Part shown: positions 11,371 through 21,781 of the stretch, piece after piece
Numbering within the stretch: the stretch's first letter is position 1
Layout: every line of letters starts with the position of its first letter
Source of the DNA: Toxorhynchites rutilus septentrionalis
Taxonomy: Eukaryota; Arthropoda; Insecta; Diptera; Culicidae
Reading direction: 5' to 3'
Length of the DNA stretch: 64,000 nucleotides
Assembly: GCF_029784135.1 (NCBI RefSeq)
Contig: NC_073744.1
Location: 100,127,303 to 100,191,302 of the forward strand
The notes under the pieces: model-generated
What the model was told of the DNA's origin: nothing
Seen by the model: only the letters and a program-made list of their open reading frames with translations
Databases searched by the model: none
Made by a program: the position numbers and the translations under genes

Positions 11371-12395
11371 CTTGATTGAAACATATTTGGTCACAGTGTT
11401 ACATGGATAGAAAACATTCAAATAAACTCTTTCACTTGAATGAATTTTTAAATTCCCAGGGGAACTGGCAGATTATTTTCAGTAACGATTAGATATTTCC
11501 ACATTTTCCTCGATACTGGAAGCCCACCAGTGGTTAATGCTAACTCGATAACCATCTGTTAATAGCACTTGATTGAAACATATTTGGTCACAGTGTTACA
11601 TTGATAGAAAACATTCAAATAAACTCTTTCACATGAATGTATTTTTAAATTCTCAGGAGAACTGGCAGATTATTTTCAGTAACGATTAGATATTTCCACA
11701 TTTTCCTCGATACTGGAAGCCCACCAGTGGTTAATGCTAACTCGATAACCATCTGTTAATAGCAGTTGATTGAAACATATTTGGTCACAGTGTTACATTG
11801 ATAGAAAACATTCAAATAAACTCTTTCACATGAATGTATTTTTAAATTCCCAGAGGAACTGGCAGATTATTTTTCAGCAATGATTAGATCTTTCCGGAAC
11901 TTTCTCGATGCTGAATGGCATCCAAACGGAAAGAATTCTGCGCGTGTATGTGTCGATCCTTCGCCGTCCACCTCCTCCAGCACGTTAGGCAACGATGTTG
12001 TCTTGTCGATGTCCTCACGAAAAATGAATGTGTCTCACCACCAGAATATCGCTTAAGTATGCTTTTTGTGTGTGATTGAATCGAGAGAAGGTGTGGTTTA
12101 CGATGGCAATTTGGAAGGCAAACTAGAGGGGAATGAACTCTCTGAGCTCGAAACTTTCGGCGACTGAGCAATAATCGATTGCGTACGCATACAATATTGG
12201 ATACGGAAATATCCTACTGATGGGGAAGAATAATCTTCAGAAGCTTTCCTGCTAATTACACTTGGTTGAAAAATTACAAAATCAAATGTATTTGATCGCT
12301 GTGTTATATGGTTAGAAAACATTAAAATAAACTCTTTCACATGAATGTATTTTTAAATTCCCAGAGGAACTGGCAGATTATTTTCCAGAAATGAT

Positions 12396-12667
12396 TAGAT
12401 CTTTCCGGAACTTTCTCGATGCTGAATGGCATCCAAACGGAAGGAATTCCGCGCGTGTATGTGTGTGTAGCGATGTCTTCCCGGGGAACCGTTTGTGGCA
12501 TCACTCTCCTCCTGGTGGATTCCCTTCTGGCCTAGGGCGCACAAACAGGCTCTTGGTGACACCGTTCATCCGCGCTTTCATGATAAACGAAGAGCTTCAC
12601 CACAAGCGACAAGCGACAACATGCTCCAATCGCTGTTCAATTAGAACTGAGTGGATTTCCGAGTGGC
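12396..12667 (-). other. transition segment with TATA/CCAAT-like promoter text
   Basis: The minus strand has CCAATCGGTATATAAGCGAG near 12690-12670, then an ATG-led 26-codon ORF (12589-12512) ending in TGA. The text AATCCACCAGGAGGA is faintly like the start of a histone H3 gene, but too little matches for a call. Confidence 0.25.
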
Positions 12668-12930
12668 GCTCGCTTATATACCGATTGGTGATTTCAATAG
12701 CCTGTTTTGAAAGCAATTTTAAGACTATTGAAACAAGTTTTTGGATCAAAAAGTAACAAGTATAGAACGCGTAGACATTTTATCTTTCGAATGAAGTGTT
12801 TATCATACCATTTCGTTCAGTTGTTTAGGAGCTATTAACGCTCAAAATCTCGGTCTCCGGCGTAACGCTTTCGTTTTCGAAACTTTGATTTTACACCCCG
12901 GTATAGAAATGAAAGACGTAGTCCTACGTC

Positions 12931-13208
12931 AAAAGTGAATTTTGGGTACAGGACATTCGGAAGTTCATGGTTCTGAGGTCACTTGCTTGTCTTGTGTTAT
13001 ATCGGTGAATATCTCTCCCATACGTTATCGTGTTTTGTAGATAGTTCGGTGTCATACCGTTAGTCATCTTATATATGAACGTAAGCGTGCAGTACTTAAT
13101 ACGCTGACTCACTGACATCCATTGCAGGCATTCGAGCATAAATCTTCGTGGAGTTAGTCGATCACATCTCAATATCAGACGCATCGCCTTGTTTTGCACA
13201 ATTGACAC
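12931..13208 (-). pseudogene. Jockey/CR1-type ORF2 C-terminal fragment, copy in unit 1
   Basis: VQNKAMRLILRCDRLTPRRF then MLECLQWMSVSQRIKYCTLT then DIHRYNTRQASDLR aligns with residues near 800-900 of the 28131..30932 ORF (LQNKVMRLILRC...LDALQWLSVKQRI...DVHRYNTRNANDAR). It ends abruptly at ..CTQNSLL next to the palindrome and begins at the mariner end at 13214. Confidence 0.8.
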
Positions 13209-13213
13209 AATTG

Positions 13214-13285
13214 GTTGACAGCTATGTCAAACGGTTGTCAGCGCAGGGCTGTATATACTCGGAAGCCCGAAATGGAAAACCCTGT
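13214..13285 (-). mobile_element. solo end of the DD41D mariner family, unit 1
   Basis: The complement matches the first 70 bp of the element at 21782 (TACAGGGTTTTCCATTTCGG, GCCCTGCGCTGACAACCGTT). The outer terminus GGAAAACCCTGTA abuts a TA-rich run. The rest of the element is missing. Confidence 0.75.
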
Positions 13286-14222
13286 ATATATATTATATAT
13301 ATATTTCACACAAGTCCGTAGGGAAGGAACGCGAAAACGAGAAATCTCGTGAGCGGTCCGCAAAGTGTTAAGACATTTGTCATCAACAATTTTTTTTGAA
13401 AACCTCGATTTTTGGTGATCTTTCGTTTTTTAAAAAAAAACTCAAATTTTACGTCTGTGTCACTTATAAATGAAGTTCGAATGAGCTAATATTTTGCCAA
13501 GGTGCTACTGACACTCGACCGCAACGGTTATGTTTTTAGCGCCATCCTAAAAGAGAACAATAGGAATAGAAGTTTTCTCCTACTACCGAATGCAAAGCTT
13601 TTTTCAAAGCTAATTTCGGTCCTAAATAAAGCGTTTTTTGCAGCAACAGTTGTCCGGATACCAGGAAAGGAGGAAGCAGCCGAGAAGCCCCCAACGGCCA
13701 TTAAGGAAGTTGGTTCGGTCGGATTGGCCACTTTGACCGGCAGTTTTCACTGCCCCTCGCGCGTCCCGCTGTTTGCACCCGTCTCATCTGCATCGTTTTC
13801 CTGCCGGTGACGCGCGATTTTGGCGCAATTTCTGCTCTTTAACCATCAGCAACTCAGGAGGTGTGAAAGGAGGTCATCTTCGCTTCGTCGCTTCGAACCG
13901 CTGCGGCGATTGCCCTGCCGTCGGCGGTATCCGATCCCTTCCCCGCTACCCCACTACCATATCGCTTATATACCGATTGGTGATTTCAATAGCCTGTTTT
14001 GAAAGCAATTTTAAGACTATTGAAACAAGTTTTTGGATCAAAAAGTAACAAGTATAGAACGCGTAGACATTTTATCTTTCGAATGAAGTGTTTATCATAC
14101 CATTTCGTTCAGTTGTTTAGGAGCTATTAACGCTCAAAATCTCGGTCTCCGGCGTAACGCTTTCGTTTTCGAAACTTTGATTTTACACCCCGGTATAGAA
14201 ATGAAAGACGTAGTCCTACGTC

Positions 14223-14500
14223 AAAAGTGAATTTTGGGTACAGGACATTCGGAAGTTCATGGTTCTGAGGTCACTTGCTTGTCTTGTGTTATATCGGTGA
14301 ATATCTCTCCCATACGTTATCGTGTTTTGTAGATAGTTCGGTGTCATACCGTTAGTCATCTTATATATGAACGTAAGCGTGCAGTACTTAATACGCTGAC
14401 TCACTGACATCCATTGCAGGCATTCGAGCATAAATCTTCGTGGAGTTAGTCGATCACATCTCAATATCAGACGCATCGCCTTGTTTTGCACAATTGACAC
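14223..14500 (-). pseudogene. Jockey/CR1-type ORF2 C-terminal fragment, copy in unit 2
   Basis: Identical at the protein level to the unit-1 copy and with the same borders (palindrome at 14207-14222 and mariner end at 14507). Confidence 0.8.
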
Positions 14501-14506
14501 AATTGG

Positions 14507-14579
14507 TTGACAGCTATGTCAAACGGTTGTCAGCGCAGGGCTGTATATACTCGGAAGCCCGAAATGGAAAACCCTGTAT
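14507..14579 (-). mobile_element. solo end of the DD41D mariner family, unit 2
   Basis: Duplicate of 13214-13285 within the tandem unit. Confidence 0.75.
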
Positions 14580-15649
14580 ATATATTATATATATATTTCA
14601 CACAAGTCCGTAGGGAAGGAACGCGAAAACGAGAAATCTCGTGAGCGGTCCGCAAAGTGTTAAGACATTTGTCATCAACAATTTTTTTTGAAAACGATTT
14701 TTGGTGATCTTTCGTTTTTTCAAAAAAAACTCAAATTTTACGTCTGTGTCACTTATAAATGAAGTTCGAATGAGCTAATATTTTGCCAAGGTGCTACTGA
14801 CACTCGACCGCAACGGTTATGTTTTTAGCGCCATCCTAAAAGAGAACAATAGGAATAGAAGTTTTCTCCTACTACCGAATGCAAAGCTTTTTTCAAAGCT
14901 AATTTCGGTCCTAAATAAAGCGTTTTTTGCAGCAACAGTTGTCCGGATACCAGGAAAGGAGGAAGCAGCCGAGAAGCCCCCAACGGCCATTAAGGAAGTT
15001 GGTTCGGTCGGATTGGCCACTTTGACCGGCAGTTTTCACTGCCCCTCGCGCGTCCCGCTGTTTGCACCCGTCTCATCTGCATCGTTTTCCTGCCAGTGAC
15101 GCGCGATTTTGGCGCAATTTCTGCTCTTTAACCATCAGCAACTCAGGAGGTGTGAAAGGAGGTCATCTTCGCTTCGTCGCTTCGAACCGCTGCGGCGATT
15201 GCCCTGCCGTCGGCGGTATCCGATCCCTTCCCCGCTACCCCACTACCATTAGGTGGTGAATTCGGAATGGTTCTTCGGTACGATCGATGAGTGATAAAAA
15301 TCCTTTCATTATCAGGAGTTAGAAAGAAGAGGACACTCAGAGGGCATAGGTTAGATACTTTCTAGAACTTATCCCAAAATTTCCATAAGTGATTGCTATT
15401 TCTCAAGTGACATTTATTTAGTGATACTTAAAAGGTTTTCAGCAAGTGTTTTTCAGCCAGTGAATTTATCCGCAAGTGTTTTTTCCGCCAAGTGATTTCG
15501 GTGTTAGTTTTTTGTAACTGCGTTGGCATTGTCCCCCGCCGTTACTGTCCTCCGCCGTTTTCGTCCCCCGTCGCACGTCGTATATTCTACCTTGGTTTTC
15601 GAATATTTTTCCGCGCCTGGCTGTACTTCGATATAGCCAGGTCCTGATC

Positions 15650-17026
15650 ATGGTTTCCAGCAGCTCCGGCGCCGGAAGGCCAACCAATATTTATAACGGT
15701 GTTCCTACCACTCGTACCTCGCCCAGATGGGCTGACCCTTTTGGTGGCAACTTACAAATATTACTTCTGAGAGCCACTGAAGGCAATCTTCTTCCATCTA
15801 ATCCTTTTACTGTTTCCAAATCGATCCAAGGAGTGATCGGTAAAGGCGCGTCCATATCATGCCGATTGATGCCGATCGGTCTGTACCAGGCGGCATATTC
15901 GATTCGTTATGTAATGTGGACGCCCCATCGGGTGCACGAAACCGATGTCCCGTCGGATGCACGAAGTCGTCACGAACACACAAAGCACAATGTCGTCAAC
16001 GCTAATTTACTTCGTTTTGTTTTGGTTCGACTTTTTCGAACCGGACCCACTTGTTTCGGGTTGGGTTCGGTTTGATTCGAGTCGGTTTTCGGCACGTCGG
16101 CAAGCCCGGGCGGTACGTCCACATTTAGTCGGCTTTACCGGGCGGCCAAGGCCGATTGGCGTAATGTGGACGCGTCTTAAGGAATTTAAAGATGCTAAAC
16201 CCCAACGCGACGATAAAAATCGCCTTCAATATGCCTACATCTACGAGATGAAAAACTCGTTCAATTGCTTCTGGGTACAAAGTCGCTGATCAACGAAACA
16301 CCCATTGAAATTATATACCATCCCACCTTGAACCAACGCAAATGCGTTGTGTCCTGTCGTGACGTAATGTTTTTAAACGAAGATGTCCTCCTATCTGAAC
16401 TAGCCAACCAAAATGTGATCGGTGTTAAAACAATTTTAAGATTTGACCCAGTCATGAAGGAAAGAGTTCCTACTTCTACCATGATCCTTACCATAAACGG
16501 AACAGTTATTCCTAAAGCAATTAACTTCGGATTCCTCCGTGCTCCAACCAGAAATTTCTACCCAAACCCGATGCAATGCTTCGGGTGCTTCGCTTTTGGC
16601 CACACTTCCAAAAAATGCGCTAAAAAAAATTCAACTTTGTCTCAACTGGAAAAAATTTTCCGAGGAAAAGAATCCAATAGGAAGAAATCTAAGAACCAAA
16701 AATACAACTCAACCCAACCATCCACTTCCTTCCAACCATCCACTTCCCTCCAACCATCCACTTCCCTCCAACCATCCACTTCATTCCAACCAACCACCGC
16801 ATTCCAAACTAAAACCTCCAACCAATCCAACCATTCAAACAAACCCACCCCACTTGCCAACAAACCAATTGCCAACGTTTCCAAAAATGACCCTAGACTA
16901 AAGAACAAATCCGGCAAACCCCTATTTACTTACCTCAGCCCACTTACCTTCTTCTCATTTTTAAAATTCACTCCTCTAGCTAGTAACAGCAACCCTTCGT
17001 CCTGTAACCAAGCACCCAACCGATAA
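15650..17026 (+). pseudogene. LINE A ORF1, gag-like nucleic-acid-binding protein, disrupted
   Basis: It starts at ATG 15650 (MVSSSSGAGRPTNIYNGVPT, then WADPFGGNLQILLLRATEGN). A MITE (15844-16177) interrupts the frame. Beyond it the sequence resumes as KEFKDAKPQRDDKNRLQYAY, with another shift near 16255, then HPTLNQRKCVVSCRDVMFLN and a zinc-knuckle start, CFGCFAFGHTSKKC. LINE B has three such knuckles; here only the first remains. A Ser/Thr/Pro-rich repeat, QPSTSFQPSTSLQPSTSL, follows at about 16720-16800. It ends in TAA at 17024-17026, immediately followed in the same frame by ORF2. Confidence 0.8.
15844..16177. mobile_element. MITE, TAA target duplication (PIF/Harbinger-like), inside LINE A ORF1
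   Basis: The 334-bp insert is bounded by AGGCGCGTCCATAT and, inverted at the right, AGACGCGTCCACAT. TAA flanks it on both sides (15841-15843 and 16178-16180). Comparison with ORF1 of LINE B shows the coding sequence is otherwise continuous across the point. A 3-bp TWA duplication is the PIF/Harbinger habit. It has no coding capacity. Confidence 0.75.
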
Positions 17027-19955
17027 CTTGCTATTCAATGGAACTTGCGTGGGCTATCCACTTCCATTAACGAAATTAAGCTAATGTTAGCTGAGGAACA
17101 ACATCTCCCACTAGCACTGGCCTTTCAAGAAGCTAAAAAAATCAATGTATCGCTCTTAGAGCGGGCGTTTAGCGGCAAATTTTCATGGTATTTCAAGGAA
17201 GGGCTATCCTCGGGGCTTTGTGGAGCCTGCCTCGTTGTCCTGAGTGTCCTTCCTCATACCGTCATCCCCATAGCATCATCATTACAAATATGTGCGATAC
17301 AACTGAAGGGACCTCTACAGGTAACCCTTCATTTCCCCATCCACATCCGAACCCTGTCAAGAAACCCAAACATTCGTTTGCGCAGGAAATGGATATACCA
17401 GTCGGCTGACTGGGAAGGCTTCGAATCCACAATCAACAGCTTACTTTCGGAACATGAAAGCTGCTCTGTGGAAGAATTTACAAACGCCATTATTTTAGCG
17501 GCTGAACAAAATATCCACCGTACCAGTGGGAAACCCGTCCGAAAGGCTGTCCCATGGTGAAACGATGCAGTTGCACAGGCCATCAAAAGGAGAAGAAAAT
17601 CCCTCCGTATCCTACGACGCCTTCCTGATGGAAGCGCTTGCAAAATGATTGCCCTAACAAACTTCCAAACGGCTAGAGCTCTAGCCAGGAAGGTAATAAC
17701 CGAAGCCAAGAAAAACAGTTGGATGGAATTTCTTGATGGCATAACCCTAATACTTTGACATCTGAACTTTGGAACAAAGTCAACTCTCTTAGTGGCAAGA
17801 AAGCTTCAAACTGCTATTCCCTCGAAATTGATGGCACCTTCATTGAAGATCCAGGCATCATAGCCGACCATCTAGCCGACCACTTTGTCACTATTTCAGC
17901 CACCTCCAACTACACTAACGAATTCAAGGCTATTAAGGCGGAGGCGGAACTTAAAGTTTTTCCTCCTGCTTCGAAACAGGTCCACAAATATAACGATAAG
18001 TTCTCTTTGGACGAGTTGTTATGGGCAATAAAAATATCCAAAAGCAAATCAGCTAACAGCTATTTCCCAGATGCATGGAAAACGGACTTGGTAATACCTA
18101 TCCCAAAAGTAAAGGAGAGTAAACGGGCCGCGAATAACTTCCGTCCCATAACCCTCCTCAACTGCTTAGGGAAAGTCTTCGAAAGAATGATCAATCGCAG
18201 ACTTAGGACGGCCCTTGAAGAACTATTAGACCCCAGACAGCATGGCTTCCGCCGAGGTAAAGGTACGGGCACCTACTTCAGTCAACTCGATCATTTCTTT
18301 CAAGAAACTATCGAAAAGGGCCACCACAGCGAAATTGCTTCACTCGATCTAGCCAAAGCCTACGATACCACATGGCGCCATAACATTATCGATCAACTGC
18401 ACCGATGGGGTTTTGAAGGCTCCCTCTTCAACATTCTTCGCTGTTTCCTCACCAATCGAAGCTTTCAAGTTTACTTCGGATGAGTACTTTCGGATCACCG
18501 TTGCCTAGAAAACGGAGTACCACAAGGTTCGGTTCTATCAGTTTCCCTCTTCCTCGTTGCTATGCAGTCGGTTCTAGAAGTAATCCCTAAAAACACCGAG
18601 GTACTGGCCTATGCAGACGATCTACTGCTGATGGCAAGAAATCCTTTCCCAGAAATGGCCCGCAGAAGACTGCAGGAAGGAATCTCGGCTGTTAGTAACT
18701 GGGCAAATTCCATTGGGTTTAAGTTTTCAGCAGAGAAGTCTAATATAATGCACTGCTGCAAATGTAAAGGTCATAGGAAAAGGTTTAGAACATGTCTAAT
18801 CAATGGCAGGCCTATTAAGAGAGTCAGCTCAGCCCGAATTCTTGGAGTGCTAGTTGACAGTAACCTATCCTTCGGACAACACCTCAGAAATGCTAAAGCT
18901 AGTATGAAGTGCCGCCTGCGGCTGGTGAAAGCTTTAGGTGGCCGATGCCGCTTGAGTTCTCGTAAAACCATCTGCAACATAGGCAAAAGCATTATCTTCT
19001 CTAGAATTCGTTACGGCATCGAACTTTTCAGCCGTGCCTCTTGGGCTCACTTGAATCTTTTAAAGCCTGTCTACCATATTGTGATTAGATATGCATCAGG
19101 AGCTCTTCGGACCAGCCCAATAAACGCTCTGCTTGTGGAGGCTGGCGTAGTTCCTTTCGAACACTTCCTCACAAATATCCTAGCCACTAAAGCCATCCGG
19201 ACGTCCGAGAAATACCCGGATCTTCTATCCATTTACTCCAGAGCCAACATTTGGCTGCAAAATATTAGCCAAGTCACCCTCCCGACTATTGCCCCATTAA
19301 GCAGAGTCGGTCAACGCCCATGGCACGCACATCCGCCAAAGATAGACTGGTCAATCAAAAATGCTGTTAGGGCTGGGGAAGCCAGCAGCATTGTTACGGC
19401 CTGTTTTAATAACCACCTCCATAACAAGTATCCCACCCACCACAGAATCTTCACAGATGGGTCTTTTGATGGCAACCTAACAGGGTTCGGAGTTTTTGCT
19501 AATAACACGGAGCTAAAATTCCAACTGCTTTCCATATGTTCGGTATACTCCGCCGAAATTGCCGCTCTCCTTGTCGCGACATCACTCTGTGATAACGACA
19601 GTAAGGTGGTGATCTTCTCTGATTCCTATAGTGCATTACGGGCGCTACAAAGTGGCGATAGTAACACCCTTGGATATAAAGCATTGAGGAAAAAATTACA
19701 GGGAAGGACATCACTTTCTGCTGGGTCCCATTAACACACAAATTTATCATGCGTAGATTGGAACCAACACTATGTGAGTCGTGCAATGTAAGACTCACGG
19801 TGGAACACATATTAATCACATGCCCTAAATTTAATGCTTCAAGAATAAAGTTTCAGGTTGCAGACACCATAAGGACAGCACTATCGGACGACGCCGTCGA
19901 GGAAAAAAGGACCGTCGATTTCCTAAAGGATATAGGTTTATTTGACCAGATCTAA
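17027..19955 (+). pseudogene. LINE A ORF2, endonuclease-RT-RNase H, disrupted
   Basis: It begins LAIQWNLRGLSTSINEIKLM with no Met, directly after the ORF1 stop in the same frame. The endonuclease is degraded and carries a stop after KAVPW (17558-17560). A frameshift near 17745 precedes the RT. RT motifs are DLVIPIPKVKESK, HGFRRGKGT, ASLDLAKAYDTTWR, a stop at 18481-18483, NGVPQGSVLS and VLAYADDLLL. RNase H shows IFTDGSFDGNLTGFGVF, SVYSAEIAALL and VIFSDSYSALRAL, but sequence after FCWVP is deleted, removing the last catalytic His/Asp region. The frame ends with CESC....VEHILITCPKF, a CCHC-like terminal motif common in I-type elements. Several lesions make it inactive. Confidence 0.85.
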
Positions 19956-20239
19956 TGTCTAATTACTACATTTACCTATACTGATAAAATTTTGTTTGTC
20001 TTCTCTTCTACTTTCAGCAAAAGATGAGCAGGTTTTTACGCCCCTTTTAGAAGCGAGCTCCTCAAGCACACTAAGAGGGGCTTTTTCCCTGCTCCAATTG
20101 TTTGGTTGTGTTTTTGGCCCCAGGGCCGTGTAGGGTGCGGCGATACGACATACATCCATGGCGGTTACTAGGACTGGGTCGAGCGAGAATAACGAATTTT
20201 GCAATAGTTTTCGTAGTTTTCTTTCCAGTTAAATTTCCC

Positions 20240-20296
20240 GCCCTCAAGGGCAAGAGACGAATGAACTCTCAGAGTTTGAAGTCTCTTTAATTCAAT
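20240..20296 (+). repeat. fragment related to the tail of retroposon R
   Basis: Contains AGAGACGAATGAACTCTCAG and GTTTGAAGTCTCTTTAATTC, matching the GAGACGAATGAACTGC..GTTTAAAGTCTCT portion of R. A shorter trace is at 42325-42362. Confidence 0.4.
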
Positions 20297-20299
20297 ACC

Positions 20300-21780
20300 G
20301 TTACCGTTAATATTTTGCAAAGGGTATATTATCGTGCAAATCAACATTTCGCAGCAAGTTCCGAATGAAAAATCGAGATAACTATTTTTATTGGAACCCA
20401 AAACCATACGTTTTGTTTCGTATTCCGAAAAAAAACTAAGTCCCGGAGTGTCGATATTTGATAAATAAAAATTTTTGAGATGACCTAGATCTCGACGTTT
20501 CATACAATTTTAAGACATTTGGCATAAAAAAAATCACCCGCTTTCCTTTACTCCTTTACTGGGTGATTTTTCGATTTTCAAAAAACTCCACACGGACTTT
20601 GACCGACTTGCGCCACTCTCCTTAACCCTTTCGTTACGAGCGTCGTCTATAGACGACATCCGCGCGACGTCTTGTGTATACGAGTGTCGTCTATAGACGA
20701 CATGAAATTTAAACTGCTCTTTGATCACACCAGCGCGATGTGCATACTTTTCGGCGCAGTGCTCCGTACAGGGGTAGCACTTCGGCGGAGCACACTGCCG
20801 TAATGAAAGGGTTAAGTCCGATTGAGCTAATATTTGGCATTGGGTGTGTTTTGAGGTGGTGAACATTTTTTATGAGGTAACTTTTTGAAATGAGAGATGA
20901 CCATTTTCATTGGCACCATAATGATCACCCTACTGAAAAAATGAAAAAATACGGGTCTAATGTTTTGCAATAAAGAAAAAAACTACCACTTTTGACTAAA
21001 ATCTGAGGATCACTATATCGGTTTTGAATGGAATGAATGGAATGAATGTATGTAATGTTATCCGCGATGCTGGTTATCCGCGAATGCGAGTCCCCTAGTA
21101 ATTCTTTAAAACTTCCCGAAATTTGTCAGTGAGTGATAGTCTGGCTCTTTTGTTTTGGTCATGGCTTTCACATTATCTGATCCCTGATGTACACGACCTT
21201 ACGGATGGATAGTTCAATAATTTCTGTATTGATAAAACATAGTGTGCAGCTCATTTTTTCCCTTTATTGCGTTATCTACGATTTTCGTTATACGCGTTGA
21301 TTGAGCCCGACTATTTCGCGAATAATCGGGGTTCTACTGGGTGGCAATGAAAATGGTCATCTCTAATTTCAAAAAGTTACCTCAAAAAATGTTCACCACC
21401 TCGAAAAAACACCCTATGCCAAATATTAGCTCAATCGGACGTTTCGCTTGTGCTCCGAAAAAAAAAGTCCCAGTTTTTTGACAAATTTTTTGTTTCGAAA
21501 TGACGTTAGATCTCGACGTTTCATGCAATTCTAAGACCTTTGGCTTCAGAATTTTTTTTTCGAAAACCCCGATTTCCTTTACTTAGCCCCCAACCCCCCC
21601 CCCCTTTGGGGGATATTTCGATTTTCAAAAAACTCAAACTTTGACCGCTTTGCGCCACTCTCCCTTAAGTCCGATTGAGCTGATATTTGGCATATGGTGT
21701 TTCTTTGAGTTGGTAAACATTTTGAACTTTTTGAAATTTTAGGGTCGATTTTTTTCCCATGCATTCATTTGCACCCTAAT
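20300..21780. repeat. 'K' repeat block, partly inverted
   Basis: Copies of one dispersed family, recognised by TCCGATTGAGCTnATATTTG, GGTGTTTTTTGAGGTGGT, AACATTTCGCAGCA and GACCGCTTTGCGCCACTCTC. It appears at 20300-20960, inverted at 21345-21480, and again at 21480-21780. Further copies lie at 13380-13500 (diverged), 43600-43870 and 44340-45050. A GC-poor filler with a C-tract (21588-21605) lies within. No ORF of note. Confidence 0.55.
20622..20815 (+). mobile_element. TTAA-MITE, copy with an empty-site paralogue
   Basis: TTAACCCTTTCGTTACGAGC begins it and GTAATGAAAGGGTTAA ends it. Inside are two GTCGTCTATAGACGAC palindromes. The surrounding K repeat reads CGCCACTCTCC-[MITE]-GTCCGATTGAGC here and CGCCACTCTCCCTTAAGTCC, with a single TTAA, at 21665-21668, which defines the TTAA target duplication. 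Confidence 0.85.
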
Positions 21781-21781
21781 A

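Larger units (their letters stand above)
7470..12395. repeat. satellite array, 197-bp and about 510-bp units
   Basis: The marker CTTTCACATGAATGTATTTT (with variants) lies near 7614, 7813, 8010, 8497, 9072, 9268, 9468, 9977, 10174, 10688, 11428, 11622, 11820 and 12330. Most intervals are 195-199 bp or 487-514 bp. The two larger ones (575 and 740 bp) contain LINE fragments. The short unit includes GATACTGGAAGCCCACCAGT. The long unit adds about 310 bp, part of which (CAACGATGTTGTC...CTCACGAAAAAT) is related to retroposon R. A stretch of about 2.35 kb including a LINE end is duplicated (8656.. versus 11010..). The repeated 95-codon minus-strand ORFs come from the long unit and show no conserved protein features. 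Confidence 0.88.
12668..13960. repeat. 1.29-kb tandem duplication, unit 1
   Basis: The unit begins TCGCTTATATACCGATTGGT and ends CCCCGCTACCCCACTACCAT. It contains a GACGTAGTCCTACGTC palindrome (12915-12930), a LINE ORF2 fragment, a mariner end and about 600 bp of unrecognised sequence. Unit 2 follows directly. Confidence 0.9.
13961..15250. repeat. 1.29-kb tandem duplication, unit 2
   Basis: Nearly identical to unit 1. The differences I can see are a 3-nt deletion near 14695, changes in an A/T run, and a single substitution (CTGCCGGTGACG versus CTGCCAGTGACG). Such high identity implies a recent duplication, or an assembly artefact. Confidence 0.9.
15256..19975 (+). mobile_element. LINE A: non-LTR retrotransposon with gag-like ORF1 and EN-RT-RNase H ORF2
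   Basis: The element has a 5' UTR of about 390 bp, ORF1 from 15650 (interrupted by a MITE), and ORF2 directly after it with AP-endonuclease, reverse transcriptase (YADD near 18610), RNase H and a terminal Cys/His motif. RNase H together with two ORFs places it in the I/R1/LOA superfamily. ORF1 is homologous to that of LINE B at 26559 (shared WADP..GNLQILLLRA). It is dead: it carries a MITE insertion, stop codons and internal deletions. The left and right borders are approximate. Confidence 0.8.

Noticed and set aside
8057..12171. Repeated 95-codon minus-strand ORF (MLSRRKFRAQRV...) in several near-identical copies
   Set aside because: It is carried by the satellite long unit, changes length with indels, has no conserved domain pattern, and shares sequence with retroposon R. 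The repetition reflects the satellite, not selection on a protein.
12500..12690. Possible histone H3 start on the minus strand downstream of TATATAA and CCAAT
   Set aside because: Only about 15 bases resemble the H3 start; the rest does not align. Promoter-like text alone is not enough.
13502..15099. 102-codon plus-strand ORF present in both units of the 1.29-kb duplication
   Set aside because: Its conservation between units is explained by recent duplication. The composition is unremarkable and I see no family motif on either strand. Minus-strand 67-codon ORFs there are equally uninformative.
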